Shown piece after piece: positions 36,001-45,300 of a DNA stretch of 64,000 nucleotides; positions within the stretch are counted from its first letter, which is position 1; the number at the start of each line of letters is the position of its first letter. This DNA comes from Apostichopus japonicus (Eukaryota > Echinodermata > Holothuroidea > Aspidochirotida > Stichopodidae): positions 23,714,960 to 23,778,959 of the forward strand of contig NC_092563.1 in NCBI RefSeq assembly GCF_037975245.1, written 5' to 3'. Below the pieces are notes generated by a model, which was given only the letters and a program-made list of their open reading frames with translations, made no database searches and was not told where the DNA came from. The translations under genes and the position numbers were made by a program.

Positions 36001-36477
36001 TGACCATTCCAAATTTGCCCTGCTGATACCATTGTGAATACCTAATAAGATAATGCTCTAGGCCTAGGCCAAAATTGAATGTTTGGTATACCAGGATTGT
36101 TTCCAAATGTCTGCATTGACTCATTGAGTTGTCCATCTGGGGCTCAATTTTAATGGGTCAAGATAATCACTAGGGCAAAAACTACAATTTTTAACCCAAT
36201 TAAGTATTAATACTGTCTATATTTTCATTAATGTGGTAATAGTGATAATTACAACAAAATATAACGTTAATCTTGGCCTACACTGGATGACAGACGGCTT
36301 CGAAATAACTATCCCTCTCTAGTATTACTATTAGTAACGATATAGCATATGTACACAAAAACATTATCCTAGCGGTCCTGATAGAAAGTTGTTTTCGCTC
36401 ATCTCACCTGCAAGAATAACGCATGGTAGAATCCATTTGAACAGGAAAGCTGCAACGCCAATTCCTATATTCACCAT
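260..36477 (-). CDS. PIEZO: Piezo-type mechanosensitive cation channel, N-terminal 7 exons (partial)
   Basis: Piezo proteins form trimeric stretch-gated cation channels in the plasma membrane. Coding exons in transcript order: 36477-36408, 20813-20718, 15529-15413, 14212-14170, 6883-6449, 1030-862, 313-260. They total 984 nt, 328 codons, every junction is GT-AG and phases match. The ATG at 36477 has an in-frame TAA 12 nt upstream. Family landmarks are visible: WILPCVILA (residues 15-23), SGVYLL, LQGRTGIYLK across the exon 2/3 junction, a 43-nt exon reading ESLWRQLGFQR, GLRLVAPDA, PSAISSVYFLSLL, YSGAHIILLYLYQ and WPIYANPGVLFLFYW. Hydrophobic segments give about eight helices, the first two four-helix units of the blade. 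The 54-nt last exon is a polar linker (QKGDDTNLNEAQNGKANG), where family members have a cytoplasmic loop. The pore region lies beyond the left edge. Identity is near certain; exact use of the 43- and 54-nt exons is inferred from splice sites and phase. Confidence 0.93.
314..861. other. Piezo intron 6
   Basis: The intron is 548 bp between the 169-nt and 54-nt exons. Its donor on the minus strand is CCT|GTAAGT and its acceptor is CTCTCAG|CAG. It is AT-rich and shows no further gene or repeat. Confidence 0.6.
2782..3112. mobile_element. hAT-type MITE with 8-bp target-site duplication
   Basis: The element body is 2790-3104 (315 bp). Its ends are inverted repeats CAGGGGGGTAGGAA, 14 bp and exact. 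It is flanked on both sides by CATCTGGT (2782-2789 and 3105-3112). An 8-bp duplication and termini starting CAG are the hallmark of hAT transposons. There is no transposase reading frame, so it is non-autonomous. The interior repeats GTGGGGGGG near both ends. Confidence 0.85.
5228..5870. repeat. Degenerate tandem repeat, about 291-bp period
   Basis: GATAAATGGACAGG followed by matching sequence starts at 5228 and again at 5519. A shorter sub-unit containing CTGTTGTGTCACAGATAC recurs near 5350, 5480, 5640 and 5780. There are about two full copies plus partial ones. It is non-coding and lies inside Piezo intron 5. Confidence 0.75.
7567..7640 (+). repeat. Possible hAT left-end fragment
   Basis: CAGTGGCAGATCCAAGGAG resembles the CAGTGGCGTATCCAGG termini seen elsewhere in this intron, and runs into a CCCC tract. 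No partner end was located, so this is probably a fragment. Confidence 0.35.
8621..8940. repeat. hAT-like ends around a polypurine tract
   Basis: CAGGTGCGTATCCAGG at 8619 leads into a GC-rich palindrome (GGGGGCGCGCGCCCCC). About 150 bases of almost pure A/G follow (8662-8815). A second CAGTGACGGATCGAGG end lies near 8900. Both ends point the same way, suggesting nested or tandem non-autonomous copies. The apparent long frames here, rich in Lys/Arg/Glu on one strand and Phe/Leu/Ser on the other, come from the low-complexity tract and are not genes. Confidence 0.6.
9009..9050. repeat. (AT)n microsatellite
   Basis: About 40 bp of uninterrupted alternating A and T, inside the Kolobok-like element in Piezo intron 4. 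Confidence 0.95.
9270..11314 (+). repeat. Three copies of a hAT-like terminal module
   Basis: Three related modules sit at about 9270-9420, 9925-10055 and 11175-11314, all in one orientation. Each contains a (T)CCGG-type stretch, a GATCTG(G/A)G motif, TTTTCTTGTACGC, a GCGC-rich segment and CTTAGATAGT or CTCAGATAGT. The last two end in TCCTGGCTATGCCCCTG and TCCTGGATACGCCACTG, the reverse complement of a hAT-type terminus. Poly-C/poly-G runs near 9825, 10275, 10410 and 10620 belong to the same repeat-rich block. Confidence 0.65.
11571..11816 (-). pseudogene. THAP zinc-finger domain fragment
   Basis: From the ATG at 11816 the minus strand encodes MSQFCVVGGCSYTSSN, then ISFFRFPSKR, RRRLWINFLR and STRKDFSAPG. 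This order fits a THAP domain: a C-x4-C pair, an aromatic-Phe-Arg-Phe-Pro block, a Trp-containing helix, then a K-D segment. The second zinc pair (C-x2-H, normally about 10 residues later) is absent in this frame, where the sequence reads SHAHESTC. Either the domain is broken or the rest lies in another exon; GGA|GTATCT near the break is a possible donor. THAP domains bind DNA in cellular factors and in P and Kolobok transposases. Its place inside a TTAA-flanked structure favours a transposon remnant. Confidence 0.6.
13473..13566. repeat. 47-bp tandem duplication
   Basis: Two near-identical units share CTTAACC, TTAAAAAA and TATCTAGGAGTGTGCCTTAG, at 13473-13520 and 13521-13566. Non-coding, in Piezo intron 4. 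Confidence 0.85.
14800..14878 (-). repeat. SINE/LINE-type 3' tail (GCGCTATATAAGT)
   Basis: Read on the minus strand, CTTTGTAAAGCACTTTGAGC is followed by TTTGGCGCTATATAAGTCTC and an ATT repeat. A GCGCTATATAA motif before a trinucleotide tail is a common 3' end of invertebrate SINEs and their partner LINEs. No head or reverse transcriptase was found nearby, so this is a truncated copy. It sits in Piezo intron 3. Confidence 0.55.
15881..16236. mobile_element. MITE, GAAGACTCGC family, copy 1
   Basis: GAAGACTCGC at 15884 is inverted as GCGAGTCTTC at 16208-16217. The body matches a second copy at 58672-59040 over nearly its whole length, for example CAAAATGCAGACAGTAATGA and CTAATTACCGACAGTAGCAA. 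No protein is encoded. A clean target duplication is not obvious. It lies in Piezo intron 2. Confidence 0.75.
16436..16949. mobile_element. TTAA-flanked MITE, AGGTCTGCT family, copy A
   Basis: TTAA at 16436-16439 and 16946-16949 flank ends reading AGGTCTGCT and, inverted, AGATCTGCT. The inverted match extends inward about 80 bp with gaps, sharing CTATAGCACGCTAT, AAAGTTT and ATTACG(T/C)AATCGACCTG. Copy B at 35166-35489 has the same ends. Copy A is longer by roughly 190 bp, mainly across 16630-16810. TTAA target sites point to piggyBac- or Kolobok-type mobilisation. No transposase is present. Confidence 0.85.
18774..18832 (+). repeat. 59-bp perfect inverted repeat, left arm
   Basis: This 59-base segment (starts ATCATCTTTTATTCATC, ends GAAGACATCCGTCC) is exactly the reverse complement of 22984-23042. 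The flanks do not match. The arms lie on either side of Piezo exon 2. Confidence 0.9.
20254..20746. repeat. 248-bp tandem duplication carrying the end of Piezo exon 2
   Basis: Two units of period 248 start at 20254 and 20502 with CAGCATGTCTCACACAG. The proximal unit includes the last ~29 nt of Piezo exon 2 (20718-20746) and its donor. The distal unit repeats that stretch at about 20470-20498, with CAAG|GTTTGTA preserved. So a decoy exon end and donor lie 248 nt inside intron 2. Reading through the real donor meets an in-frame TAA within about 14 codons, so use of the decoy would truncate the protein. Confidence 0.9.
21682..21749 (-). repeat. tRNA-like SINE head
   Basis: On the minus strand, TAGCTCAGTGGTTA resembles a pol III A box and GAGTTCAAGTC a B box. 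The ends TGGAGTG and CACTCCA pair over 7 bp. The D and T stems are poor and no anticodon loop is convincing, so this is not a functional tRNA. The adjacent 21500-21680 segment (minus strand: GACTTCGGTCAGCTTGCGGC, then GAGTTCCTGCTTGCAGGAGG) looks like the SINE body. Confidence 0.55.
22875..23405. mobile_element. TTAA-flanked MITE, AGGATTAGTTCAG family
   Basis: TTAA occurs at 22875-22878 and 23402-23405. The ends read AGGATTAGTTCAGTTGTC and, inverted, AGGATTGGTTCAGGTGTC (18 bp, two differences). The body is 523 bp without a transposase frame. It carries the right arm of the 59-bp inverted repeat, and GAGGATGTGACATCACACCCTC near 23209 forms an internal palindrome. It lies in Piezo intron 1. Confidence 0.85.
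22984..23042 (-). repeat. 59-bp perfect inverted repeat, right arm
   Basis: Exact reverse complement of 18774-18832, located inside the TTAA-flanked MITE. On the plus strand it contains a 14-codon open frame, MSSGNLVIQKRVDE then TAA. I do not recognise a parent protein. Confidence 0.9.
23834..23975. repeat. Short tandem duplication
   Basis: GATTATGGATCCCTCCCTCT occurs at about 23836 and again at about 23940, each followed by a CCCTAC stretch and by CATT(A/T)CCATTTTA. Non-coding, in Piezo intron 1. Confidence 0.7.
26929..26948. repeat. (CA)n microsatellite
   Basis: About 20 bp of CA dinucleotides in Piezo intron 1. Confidence 0.9.
27096..27240. repeat. GGGGGATAG-type minisatellite
   Basis: Degenerate repeats of GGGGGATAG and GGATAGG(G)GCCAG over about 145 bp. 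The G-runs are on the plus strand and so on the non-transcribed strand of Piezo. Confidence 0.85.
27803..27823. repeat. (TGTC)n microsatellite
   Basis: Four to five TGTC units in Piezo intron 1. Confidence 0.85.
35166..35489. mobile_element. TTAA-flanked MITE, AGGCCTGCT family, copy B
   Basis: TTAA at 35166-35169 and 35486-35489 flank ends AGGCCTGCT and, inverted, AGGTCTGAT. The body matches copy A (16436-16949), sharing GAAAAGTTTCTTGAGATTAC, TTGGTCGTAAAATGACCTC, AACGCTGTATGATTAACTAC and GGTGTTAAGAAGCTATGCAG. It is the shorter version of the family. It lies about 0.9 kb inside Piezo intron 1. Confidence 0.85.
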
Positions 36478-37028
36478 TTTGCAGTGTTAAACAGCCTTGG
36501 TTAGGCTATCCCTAATTGAGAATAAGGCCTTCAAAAGGCCTGACTAATGTCAGACCAAAGTTGTTTCGGCCCGAAAAAAAAGTTATCAGTCTGTACGAGT
36601 GTGTGATACATTCACCGTTATATTCCTGTGATGTTGACCAAGGCCTTTGAGGCCGAAGTCAATGAGTTTGTAACACGCCCACAAATCTCAGATCTTACTT
36701 CTTGTCAGATTCAGAAAAGTCTCGTGGACCAAACCGTGCTACAATATTTGAAAAGATTCCACGACTCCTACTTCTTCCTAGTCAAAGGCTAGGAAAGCAC
36801 AAATATCGGAAAATATATCACTCCCAACAATATGCGGCATTCCGAGCTGAGTTCGGCTACTCGCACATTAGGAATGATAGGTGTTCACGTGCAAACAAAG
36901 CTTAAAGCGGTACTAACGTGATACCAGTGCTCCTAACTTGTTCAGATGCACCGCGCGTACGCCGTTGGTTTTACTACACCTTGGATATAAATGACTTTGT
37001 TTTGGTGGGGTCAAATTTCGTTCACTTT

Positions 37029-37335
37029 TACCAGGGTCTATAGAATGCCATCGGAGGGATTAGATTGATGGCGGTAAAGTAGAAAATGGGCGCCATAAAT
37101 CAAACGGACGAAGATTCGCTCTTGTTGTGTGCAGTGTATAGAGTCATTGATCCACAGTTCTATCCGAATACACCTTTTAGTACAGGTGTTCAATCGACAT
37201 TTTAAGAGTATTATTAGGCATAAGACATTCTGATTTCTCAATTTCGGTCAGTTTTACCAGGGTCGATAGAGTGCCATCAATGAGGTTAGAACTGATGGCG
37301 ATATGTAGAAAATGCGCGCCATAAATCAAACAGAA
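37029..37335. repeat. Tandem duplication, about 226-bp period
   Basis: TTTTACCAGGGTC(T/G)ATAGA starts near 37027 and 37253. It is followed in both by ATGGCG, GTAGAAAATG and GCGCCATAAATCAAAC. It lies 0.55 kb upstream of the Piezo start codon. Confidence 0.8.
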
Positions 37336-38211
37336 CTTTATCAGTGTCCCTTCCACTCTCTCGAGTTACTGATCTATTCATAGTTCAGACATACCCTTCA
37401 TTGTAGGTAGAGACAATTATTAGGTTAAATACATTCCCAAAAAGTAAACAGCTGCCACAAAAAGAAATTAGTGCAATGAAGTGGGGGGGGGGGGGTCTAC
37501 CTCCGCGGGAGCTGTTTTGGCGTGAACGTCACCAATTACGGTTCGCGACGACTAGGGTCGGGTGGGATTTTTATCCTACAAACCAACTATGTTTGTCCCG
37601 TCCCGACAAAGAGTAAGATTTTCCATTAAATATTTCTCAGTTGCCACACCGCATTCAACGAATGCACCGTGATCAAGTGATCTACATTTATTCTAATCCA
37701 TCGAATCTCACTTTGTTACATTAAAAATTGAAAATTTAGAGAAATAAACGTGTAAATTTAACAATGATAATTTTTACACAAATAAACGTTGCAATTTGAT
37801 AATAAACCCTTTTATTTTCAAGATGAAATGTCGGACATTTGTAGGTAAATCTTAGGAAACTTAAAATGAAACGATTATGATAAAACGTCAAAATACGAAG
37901 TTAAAAAACAGCATCGAAATTTAGGGATAAAATACATCAACATTTTGAGATACTTCGTTTGGAGATCGAAATAACAAGTTGAAGTAAGGGTTTTAAATTC
38001 AAACTTGGTGCCGAACTTTTTAGATAAAATACTGATCACACCCCGAGTTGAGATAAAACGTCTACATTTCGCGATGATCTTGTCGAACTGTTAAATAAAG
38101 CTTCATCATTTCTAGAAGAATTAATGAAATTCATGTGGACTCTAACCAGCAGACCGGTATTGTCGTATGATGAGGTGTGCACAGGATTTGAAGGATGGGG
38201 GTACGCGTTTA

Positions 38212-38465
38212 GCAATACACAAAAACGTTTTTAAAACGTTTTCGTTTTTTGTTTTGATAACGTTATTTGTGGTGTAATAAATATGTCACGAAAACGTTTT
38301 CAGGCTATTATTTCAAAACATTTTTTCGTTAAAACCTTAATATAACATTAGTATAACATTAATATCTGATAGAAACGTTATACCGACGTTTTTATAACAC
38401 CACATTTAATGTTATAAAAACATATTTTAGAGGCTATTTTAAAAATGTTATGATAACGTTTGGTG
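38212..38465. repeat. AACGTT-rich palindromic block
   Basis: The palindrome AACGTT occurs about eight times within 250 bp, often extended to AAAACGTTTT or ATAACGTTAT. The rest is AT-rich. It may be an inverted-repeat MITE worn down by mutation. It abuts a C-rich repeat edge at 38475. No target duplication was identified. Confidence 0.6.
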
Positions 38466-40382
38466 TTTGCTGGCCACCCCTCCCCCCCGACTGACGTGGG
38501 GCTGAACTTTTCTGCAAGGGCCACTGGCGAATTTTATAATGCATCGAAGGGCACTGCACTTGGTACAAGCATCCGACTCCTTTGAGGACACCACATCAAA
38601 TGTGACCAAACTTCTGCCACAGACATGGCAATCCCCCTCCCCCCCCCTCAAATAAGAAGCATATTTCTTACAATGCTATATGTGGTTTCAGCCAGCTCGG
38701 ATAAACGGGAGGTTTAGTGCAGATGAATCCGAAGATATGGTTAGGTTGTCTCTACCAGAAAGTAGAACTATTGACTTTGTCATAAATGGTGATCCTTACC
38801 CTGCTGGAGAAATTGACACCTTAAAGGTCTAACCGGAACGACTCAGACACCTTCCTTCTCATGACAAGATTAAAGGCACTCAAGAGCCAGGTGCCCCCCC
38901 CCCCCCACTCCCTCCACAAGAACAACTATGTCACTGAGTGCCCCTTTTGAACCATTTGTTTTTCTTTCAGTATCATATGAAAATGAGGATAAACTAATAT
39001 TTATTCATATTTTCCCAGCTTTCCCATTTTACAATGGGCCCTGGGCTGAAAATTTGTCTGACGCCCACTCAATCGTTGTCAGGCCTGGGCAAAACCAATT
39101 TTCTTGGTGATTATTTCTCACCTGAATAACCCACATTTCCATGGTCATCACACCCTACACCAAATTGTTGTGCCTTCACTAGTTTTCAGAAGGAACCCGT
39201 GAGACAAGCATTGGTACATACCGAAATTACCATCAACATAGCATAAAAAATATGCCTGGAATAACAACGAGAATATTTAACAAAGTACAGAAACAACAAA
39301 TAAGAGTCAACTGATATGTTTATTCAGTCACATGGTATTGGCTTTGTTCTCTAAAAGTTCAATAGCACCTTGGACATTAAGTGCTCTAGTTATAGCTACA
39401 AATCAGGCTAGAAAAATGGTCAACTACAATCAAGGTATACACTGTAATAATACCTCTTTTCAGTGGCTAGAAATAATCTGAAGGGTTGTAAACTTACTTA
39501 ATGATACAAAAACTGGTGAATTATTATGATCTTTAGCAAAATACAAACTTTTGTGCAATCAAAATCACCTTCTTGGGTAAAAGTCAGCGCTAGTTGAATA
39601 ACAGCATGTTTCATTATACTCCGAGGCAAGAAATACCAGACGAATGGTAAAAATGAGGCGCATATCTACCGAGTTTGTTGGATTGGCATGTCCTAAAGAG
39701 CCTGATGGGACGGATGAATGAATACCATAGATGCGTGCGTGCAAGTGTCTATGAATGTTACAAGCAAGTATAAAACATTCAGCAAGCACATTTTATAATA
39801 GTCAAGGTGAGTTAATGAATCAAGGTTAATAACAATATGGTCAATATCCTTTTCAAGGTTACAAAGAAACATGTCCAAATTGAATAGATTGAAATAAAAA
39901 TAAATATGAAATAAAATTTTATAAATACTGTAAACCCTCTATACTATACTTGCATAACAGAAAACAAGAAAAAATGTTTGGTAATGAATAATTTGAACAG
40001 AAAATTGCAAAGCATATAAATTCATCTACTATTGTTAACTCTGAATGGCTGTGCATTAGTTTGAAAGAAGTAAAAACACATAAAATATCAATGGTTTGTG
40101 CTGAGCTCCAAATAACCTGCCTTAATATATCCATTTGTCTTTTACATAAAAAGAGTAAAATGCCAAAACAGGAAGTTGGGGATGGGTGGAAGGGTGGAAG
40201 GATGAAGGGGGTGGAGGAAGGTTACTAGATGAATGATTTGAAAATTGAAAATCGTCATTTCCAAGGAAGTTCAAAACAAGTTATGGCCAATTGCCATTCA
40301 TAAGAAACATTTATTAATACCCAGTGCTATAGTATACTACCTTCTCCTAACATGTCTTATACAAATTTAGCTGATACTGAAG

Positions 40383-40740
40383 CCCCAATGGCTCAATCCT
40401 CCAACCCCTGCAATAACTCTCCTTGTCCAAACAACATCTAATATTTAAACTCTAGCTGATATCTCATATATTTCCCCTCCATCCCTTCACACCCAGACCC
40501 CTCCACCAACTCATTTTGTTGAAACAATATCTAATACTTTTTCAACTCTAGCTGACATCTCAAATTCTACCCCCCCCCCACCCACCCACCCACATCCCAA
40601 CTCCTCTTGTCCAAACAAGATCTCCTATTCAAATTCTAGCTGACATTTCATATTCCCCCACCCCACCCCCCACCATATCCTCTTGTATAAACATGATCTA
40701 ATATTTAAACTCTAGCTACTGCCTCATATTCTCCTGACTG
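40383..40740. repeat. Degenerate tandem repeat, about 75-96 bp units
   Basis: Four units share CTCTTGTCCAAACAA, ATCTAATATTTAAACTCTAG and CTGACATCTCA, with CTAGCTG(A/C) cores near 40453, 40549, 40638 and 40712. They are separated by C-rich spacers. Non-coding. Confidence 0.7.
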
Positions 40741-42341
40741 ACTTTCCCTGAGACAGAGTAGTCCAAAGATAGTTTCATGCTAACCCAAGCACACACATAT
40801 GCATATATGATATAAAAAACAAATGCAGGCTACTGATCCGCAGCATCTAAGATAAATTACGTAGACCTAACTTTCTCTGTTTAGACACGAATTCAACATC
40901 AAATATTCATGGGGATATAAATCAAGCCAACCACACAATTGGCAGATAATATATGTGTGTAATGGCTTTATGAATAACTAATGGTTCAAGGCAATTATCA
41001 CAAATAAAAGTACACTGCACTTCTTATGTTAAGAATACAAAAGGGCTGAAAAGTACTAGGGGGAGGGAGGAGATTGAGTAGTAAGCTGCTCTAGAAAATC
41101 TCTTAAATGATGACATCAGAATTATCCAGGAGTGTGCTAATGCAGCTTACTGTGAGACCTGGGGAAGTACAAGATTGGAGTACAGGGTTTCCTGGGCATA
41201 CATAGTTCAGTGTGATGCCTGATTAGGTAGAAAGATTGGAGCAGAGGGGTAAGCTAAAAGTGAATAGTGGGGAGGTATCAAGATTAAACAATGGGGGGGG
41301 GGGGTAATTGAGCACGATGCCTGGGGAGGTAGATGGATTAGAATGCAAGGGTGCCTGGGAATAAATCTGTGTCAGGCCGGGGGAACTAGGAAGATTGGAG
41401 AATGGATATTAGATATTCAATATCATCTCTCCCTCCAAACAGAATCAACCCATTCCTCACCCCCCCCTCACTTCCCCCTCCCCAAACTAAACAATGGGGT
41501 TTAGTTGCTTTGATAAATGCTGTTACAGTTAATAACGTTCATACACTAAATAATTTGATTTTCACATAAAATCATTCTGATGACAGAAAGCACATAAGAA
41601 ATCACAGATAAAATTCTCAAAATTACAACCTACTTCTAGACTTGGCAGAGAATAAATATGATAAAGTTTTGGTACATAAACATTAGATTTAAACATCACT
41701 CATAGACAAAGACTTTCATATAAAGATCAAATGATAAAGAGATCAAAATAGCAAAACCATAAAATGGAACAACCACAGGCCAAACATTGTGTCAGTCCTT
41801 GACCTGGCTGTTACAAATTAAAGGGCAAAGGTCATCCCTTTTGGAAAGTTTTATTGTTTATCTGGGCCCTCCTGATAACAAAGATACAGACTTAGCATAA
41901 TTTTCACTGAGTAGGTGACAATTTACCTTGTAAACATTCATCTTATTTAGAGTTTCCATTTTGAGCCTCTGGTTATCCTTCATACAACCATGAGCCCTCT
42001 CTTCAAATGACCAATGCACTGCAAGCAACAAAAGGGATTTGTGGTTCCAAATGTGAAGTCATTGTCATCTCCACACATACCATATCACAGTGCTGCTGTA
42101 ACTAGTCACCTAATGATTGCCCAAAGAATAACACAACTACAAATTTGTGAAAGTTTTCCACCACGAAAGCACAACGAGTGGAGTCACTGGCTCCACTGGA
42201 ATCAACTCCACCCTCAATTAACAGTGACATGTTAAAACTCTGCTATGTCGGAAAGATTCTCTTATTAAATTACAGAGCCACCTTCATCAACCAGTGAAAC
42301 ATATTTGATACCACTTCTCTCATCAATCTTATCCTGGGCTT

Positions 42342-45300
42342 TCATCTCTTGTAGTTTCCATAGCGATAGTCATCATCATCTTCATCATCCTCATCCTCCT
42401 CATCATCGTCCTCGTCCTCCTCGTCTTCGTCACTTTCTTCGTCATCGTCAAACTCTCTCACTTCGTCCTCTTCGTGATCTGCCTCTTGACGTTTCAGTTT
42501 TGTCTTCTTCTGTTTGGAGGCAGTCGAGTAATTGGTGCTGGCTCCGGTAGAGTTCAGGGAAGTCTTAGAATCGTAACGCTGTATGTCCAATCTCGAGTTG
42601 CTGTCGGTCTGATTCAGTGGACGGAGGGAACTTCGGAATTCCTTGAAGGAGGAAGAAGCAGAGAATCATTTTCATGTTATGAGATTTCGTGTGCCAGCTC
42701 TGACGTTGTAATGAATTTAATTTCTCAAAAAGTTGCTTAAAATACGATGTTTCTTTGTGCAACAACAGCAATATTAATCTTTATGTTTCGAGTGGCAAGT
42801 TTCGTACTTATAGCACAGCGGCTTGCTGTGTTAAGCCAGATAAATTAAGGCTCTGGAAAGTGTTAAATTCAGAGAAATACATTGAATGACTACATACTAC
42901 ATCTCACAGCCCAAATCCAACACACATACACCCCTCCCCCTTTCATTTATATCAAAAGGAACACAAGAGAAAAAATGAACACAAGTAAGCAAAAAAACTG
43001 AGATTATGGAATGGAAATTTTCCTTTCATGTATCCTGCAGAAAACTGATCTGAACTAAAAAATGTTGTGTAAAAGTAAATTGGCCTGACGTTTTGATCCT
43101 AGCAGGATCTTCTTCGGAGGCTAAATGACAAGTAACAGTAACAGAAGGGACAAAAACACGCACAGAATACAGACAGGTTAATGAGCACGGTGAACACAAT
43201 GAGATAGATGAAAGATTATAAGTAGACAAGGGATGGAGAGAAAAATGTTGCAATAATTAAGTACTGTCTGCTGAATAGACCAAAACTGGTGACAAGAAGC
43301 CAGTTCATCAAGTTAACACAATTGTACTAAAGTCAACAACAATTTCTATGCATTGTGCTGAGATCAAATCTTGGTCAAGTTTTGGCTTTCCAGACACCTG
43401 GCCCATGAGATTTATGGTCCAAGCTGCACATGGGCACACCTCGAAGAGCTCAAAATGCACACATTTTCAAGGAGTTATAGTAACAGGTGCACCAGCCATA
43501 CAGAATGGTGACTCAATTTCAATGTGTAACAAGACAATACAGACAGCCTCTAGACAATAAAGCCCACAGCCCTGTGGTTTGAGTTTCACCAGTAAAATAA
43601 ATTGCTACTCACCCAGTTATCTTTTCATATACTGACAGGTAGAAGCAATGAGCTATGCTTCCAACATGTTACATTTACTTTGAACAAAGATATGACTCCC
43701 ACACACATATTTGTCTTTCCACCTTGAATTATTCAGGGATAAATCTGGTTTCTATAGAAACAATGATCAATCCGCCCCCGTAAACTACATTCACTTTCCA
43801 AAAAGGGTGTAAAATATTCCGCCCACATATTTGCCATTTAACTTTATCATTTAGGACATTAACCATGTTTTGTAGAATCAAAGAAAACTCCTTCCGATAT
43901 ATACAATGCATTTATACCTTTTAACAAAGATCTATTGAAATTCACACCCACTTTCATGGCTTTTAATTGGACATATTAGGTGCCTGGGCCAATTGTTATT
44001 GCATTACTTCATCTAGAAGGTTACCCTGGTATAATTAACACTGGAGGACATTAGCATCCATTAGTGCCTTTATCTTGTTCACTGCCTGGGCATGAACAAT
44101 TATATAAAAGTGATGGTGGTGGCTGTTGAAACCCGACAATATATTATTCAGTTGCAAGTGATATGAGGCTTTAAGTTTAAATCTCCCTGCATGAATTACT
44201 TTTCATCAAATAGGGTTTCATATCACAAGAATTCAGAATCTCAATTTACATTTTGTCTGTATTTGATCAAACAGATTTGAACACTTTCCCTACGGATGTA
44301 CCTAATTTGCATAAAACTGTTGTTCAGACTGGTTTTAAGCTGCTAATTACACCTCTTGTGGACAAGAGCCACAAGCAACTATAGTTAAATGCACTATTTA
44401 CAAATTTACATAGAACATTAAACTCACGCTGTTATTGTAAAACAGGTGAATTTGGTCAAATGTAAGTGATGATTCCAAATTTATACAATGTAGAGGGGGC
44501 TTCGCAATACACTATTGAACCTTTGAAGTTTTAAGAGTTCAATGGAGTTGAATAAGTCAACATCCTTTGTAACTTTGAACATGGTTAAGCCATGTAATAT
44601 TATATAGGGCTGACTGTAATCAATATTAGCTTCACATGATATACTGTTATGTCAGCATAACATATTGGGAGTGAGGAAATGGGGATGGCGGGGAGAGGGG
44701 AGGGGGAGGAAGAGGTAAGACAATTCTTGCAATCAAGGAGACTGTACAGGCATACAATGATTCCAGGGCATGCAACCGAAAGTTTGACATCAGCGAATGA
44801 CCTTTGACATTATAATCGTACCTCCAAATCATCTTCATCGTTGATTGTTTGCAGACACTGGAAGGAATCGGTTAAAGTCTCCAAGCATTTGGCATGAAAT
44901 AGCATCTCAATCTTCACAAACTCAGACAAAATTTTCTGCAATATAAAATCAAGGAAATGCATGAACTCGCAGAAGGAAAGAATAGGTCTGTGTAGATCAG
45001 GCATAGAAAATACAAAAAATGTGACATGATGGTCCTCTCCATTACTGCTATGCATATTTGATGAATATTCAGTGAATGTTTTAGAAGTTGCTATTAAGAC
45101 TAATCTGACCAAGCATTATGCATACATTGGGGTTTTCTTACTGAACACTACCTGAGATTGACAACAACTGTAAAAATAATTTTTACAATTTTACCTCTTT
45201 TACATCTTCCAGGAAATGAAAGTCTACTTCTCTCTTTCAGTGAAATTTATTATTATGTTTGTCTCTATTAATTGTTGACTTTGTTCATCATTTCGTTGAT

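Larger units (their letters stand above)
20814..36407. other. Piezo intron 1
   Basis: This 15.6-kb intron follows the exon encoding only the first 23 residues. It holds a tRNA-like SINE (21682-21749), two TTAA-flanked MITEs (22875-23405, 35166-35489), short duplications and microsatellites. Between about 28 and 34.9 kb I saw only AT-rich sequence and no supportable gene. Large first introns of animal genes often contain enhancers, but I see no specific sites. Confidence 0.5.
36478..42341. other. Intergenic region between CIBAR 3' end and Piezo 5' end
   Basis: This 5.9-kb stretch separates two minus-strand genes and should contain the Piezo promoter and upstream exons, if any, and the CIBAR 3' UTR. 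Contents seen: a 226-bp tandem duplication (37029-37335), an AACGTT-rich block (38212-38465), poly-C/poly-G repeat edges near 37485, 38480, 38640 and 38895, and degenerate tandem repeats (40383-40740). AATAAA on the minus strand at 41855-41850, about 490 nt past the CIBAR stop, is a possible poly(A) signal. No protein-coding frame is convincing. Confidence 0.5.

Noticed and set aside
42305-42550. Plus-strand frame rich in His, Pro and Arg
   Set aside because: It is antisense to the acidic-tail exon of CIBAR; the composition follows from the GAT/GAC/GAG codons on the other strand.
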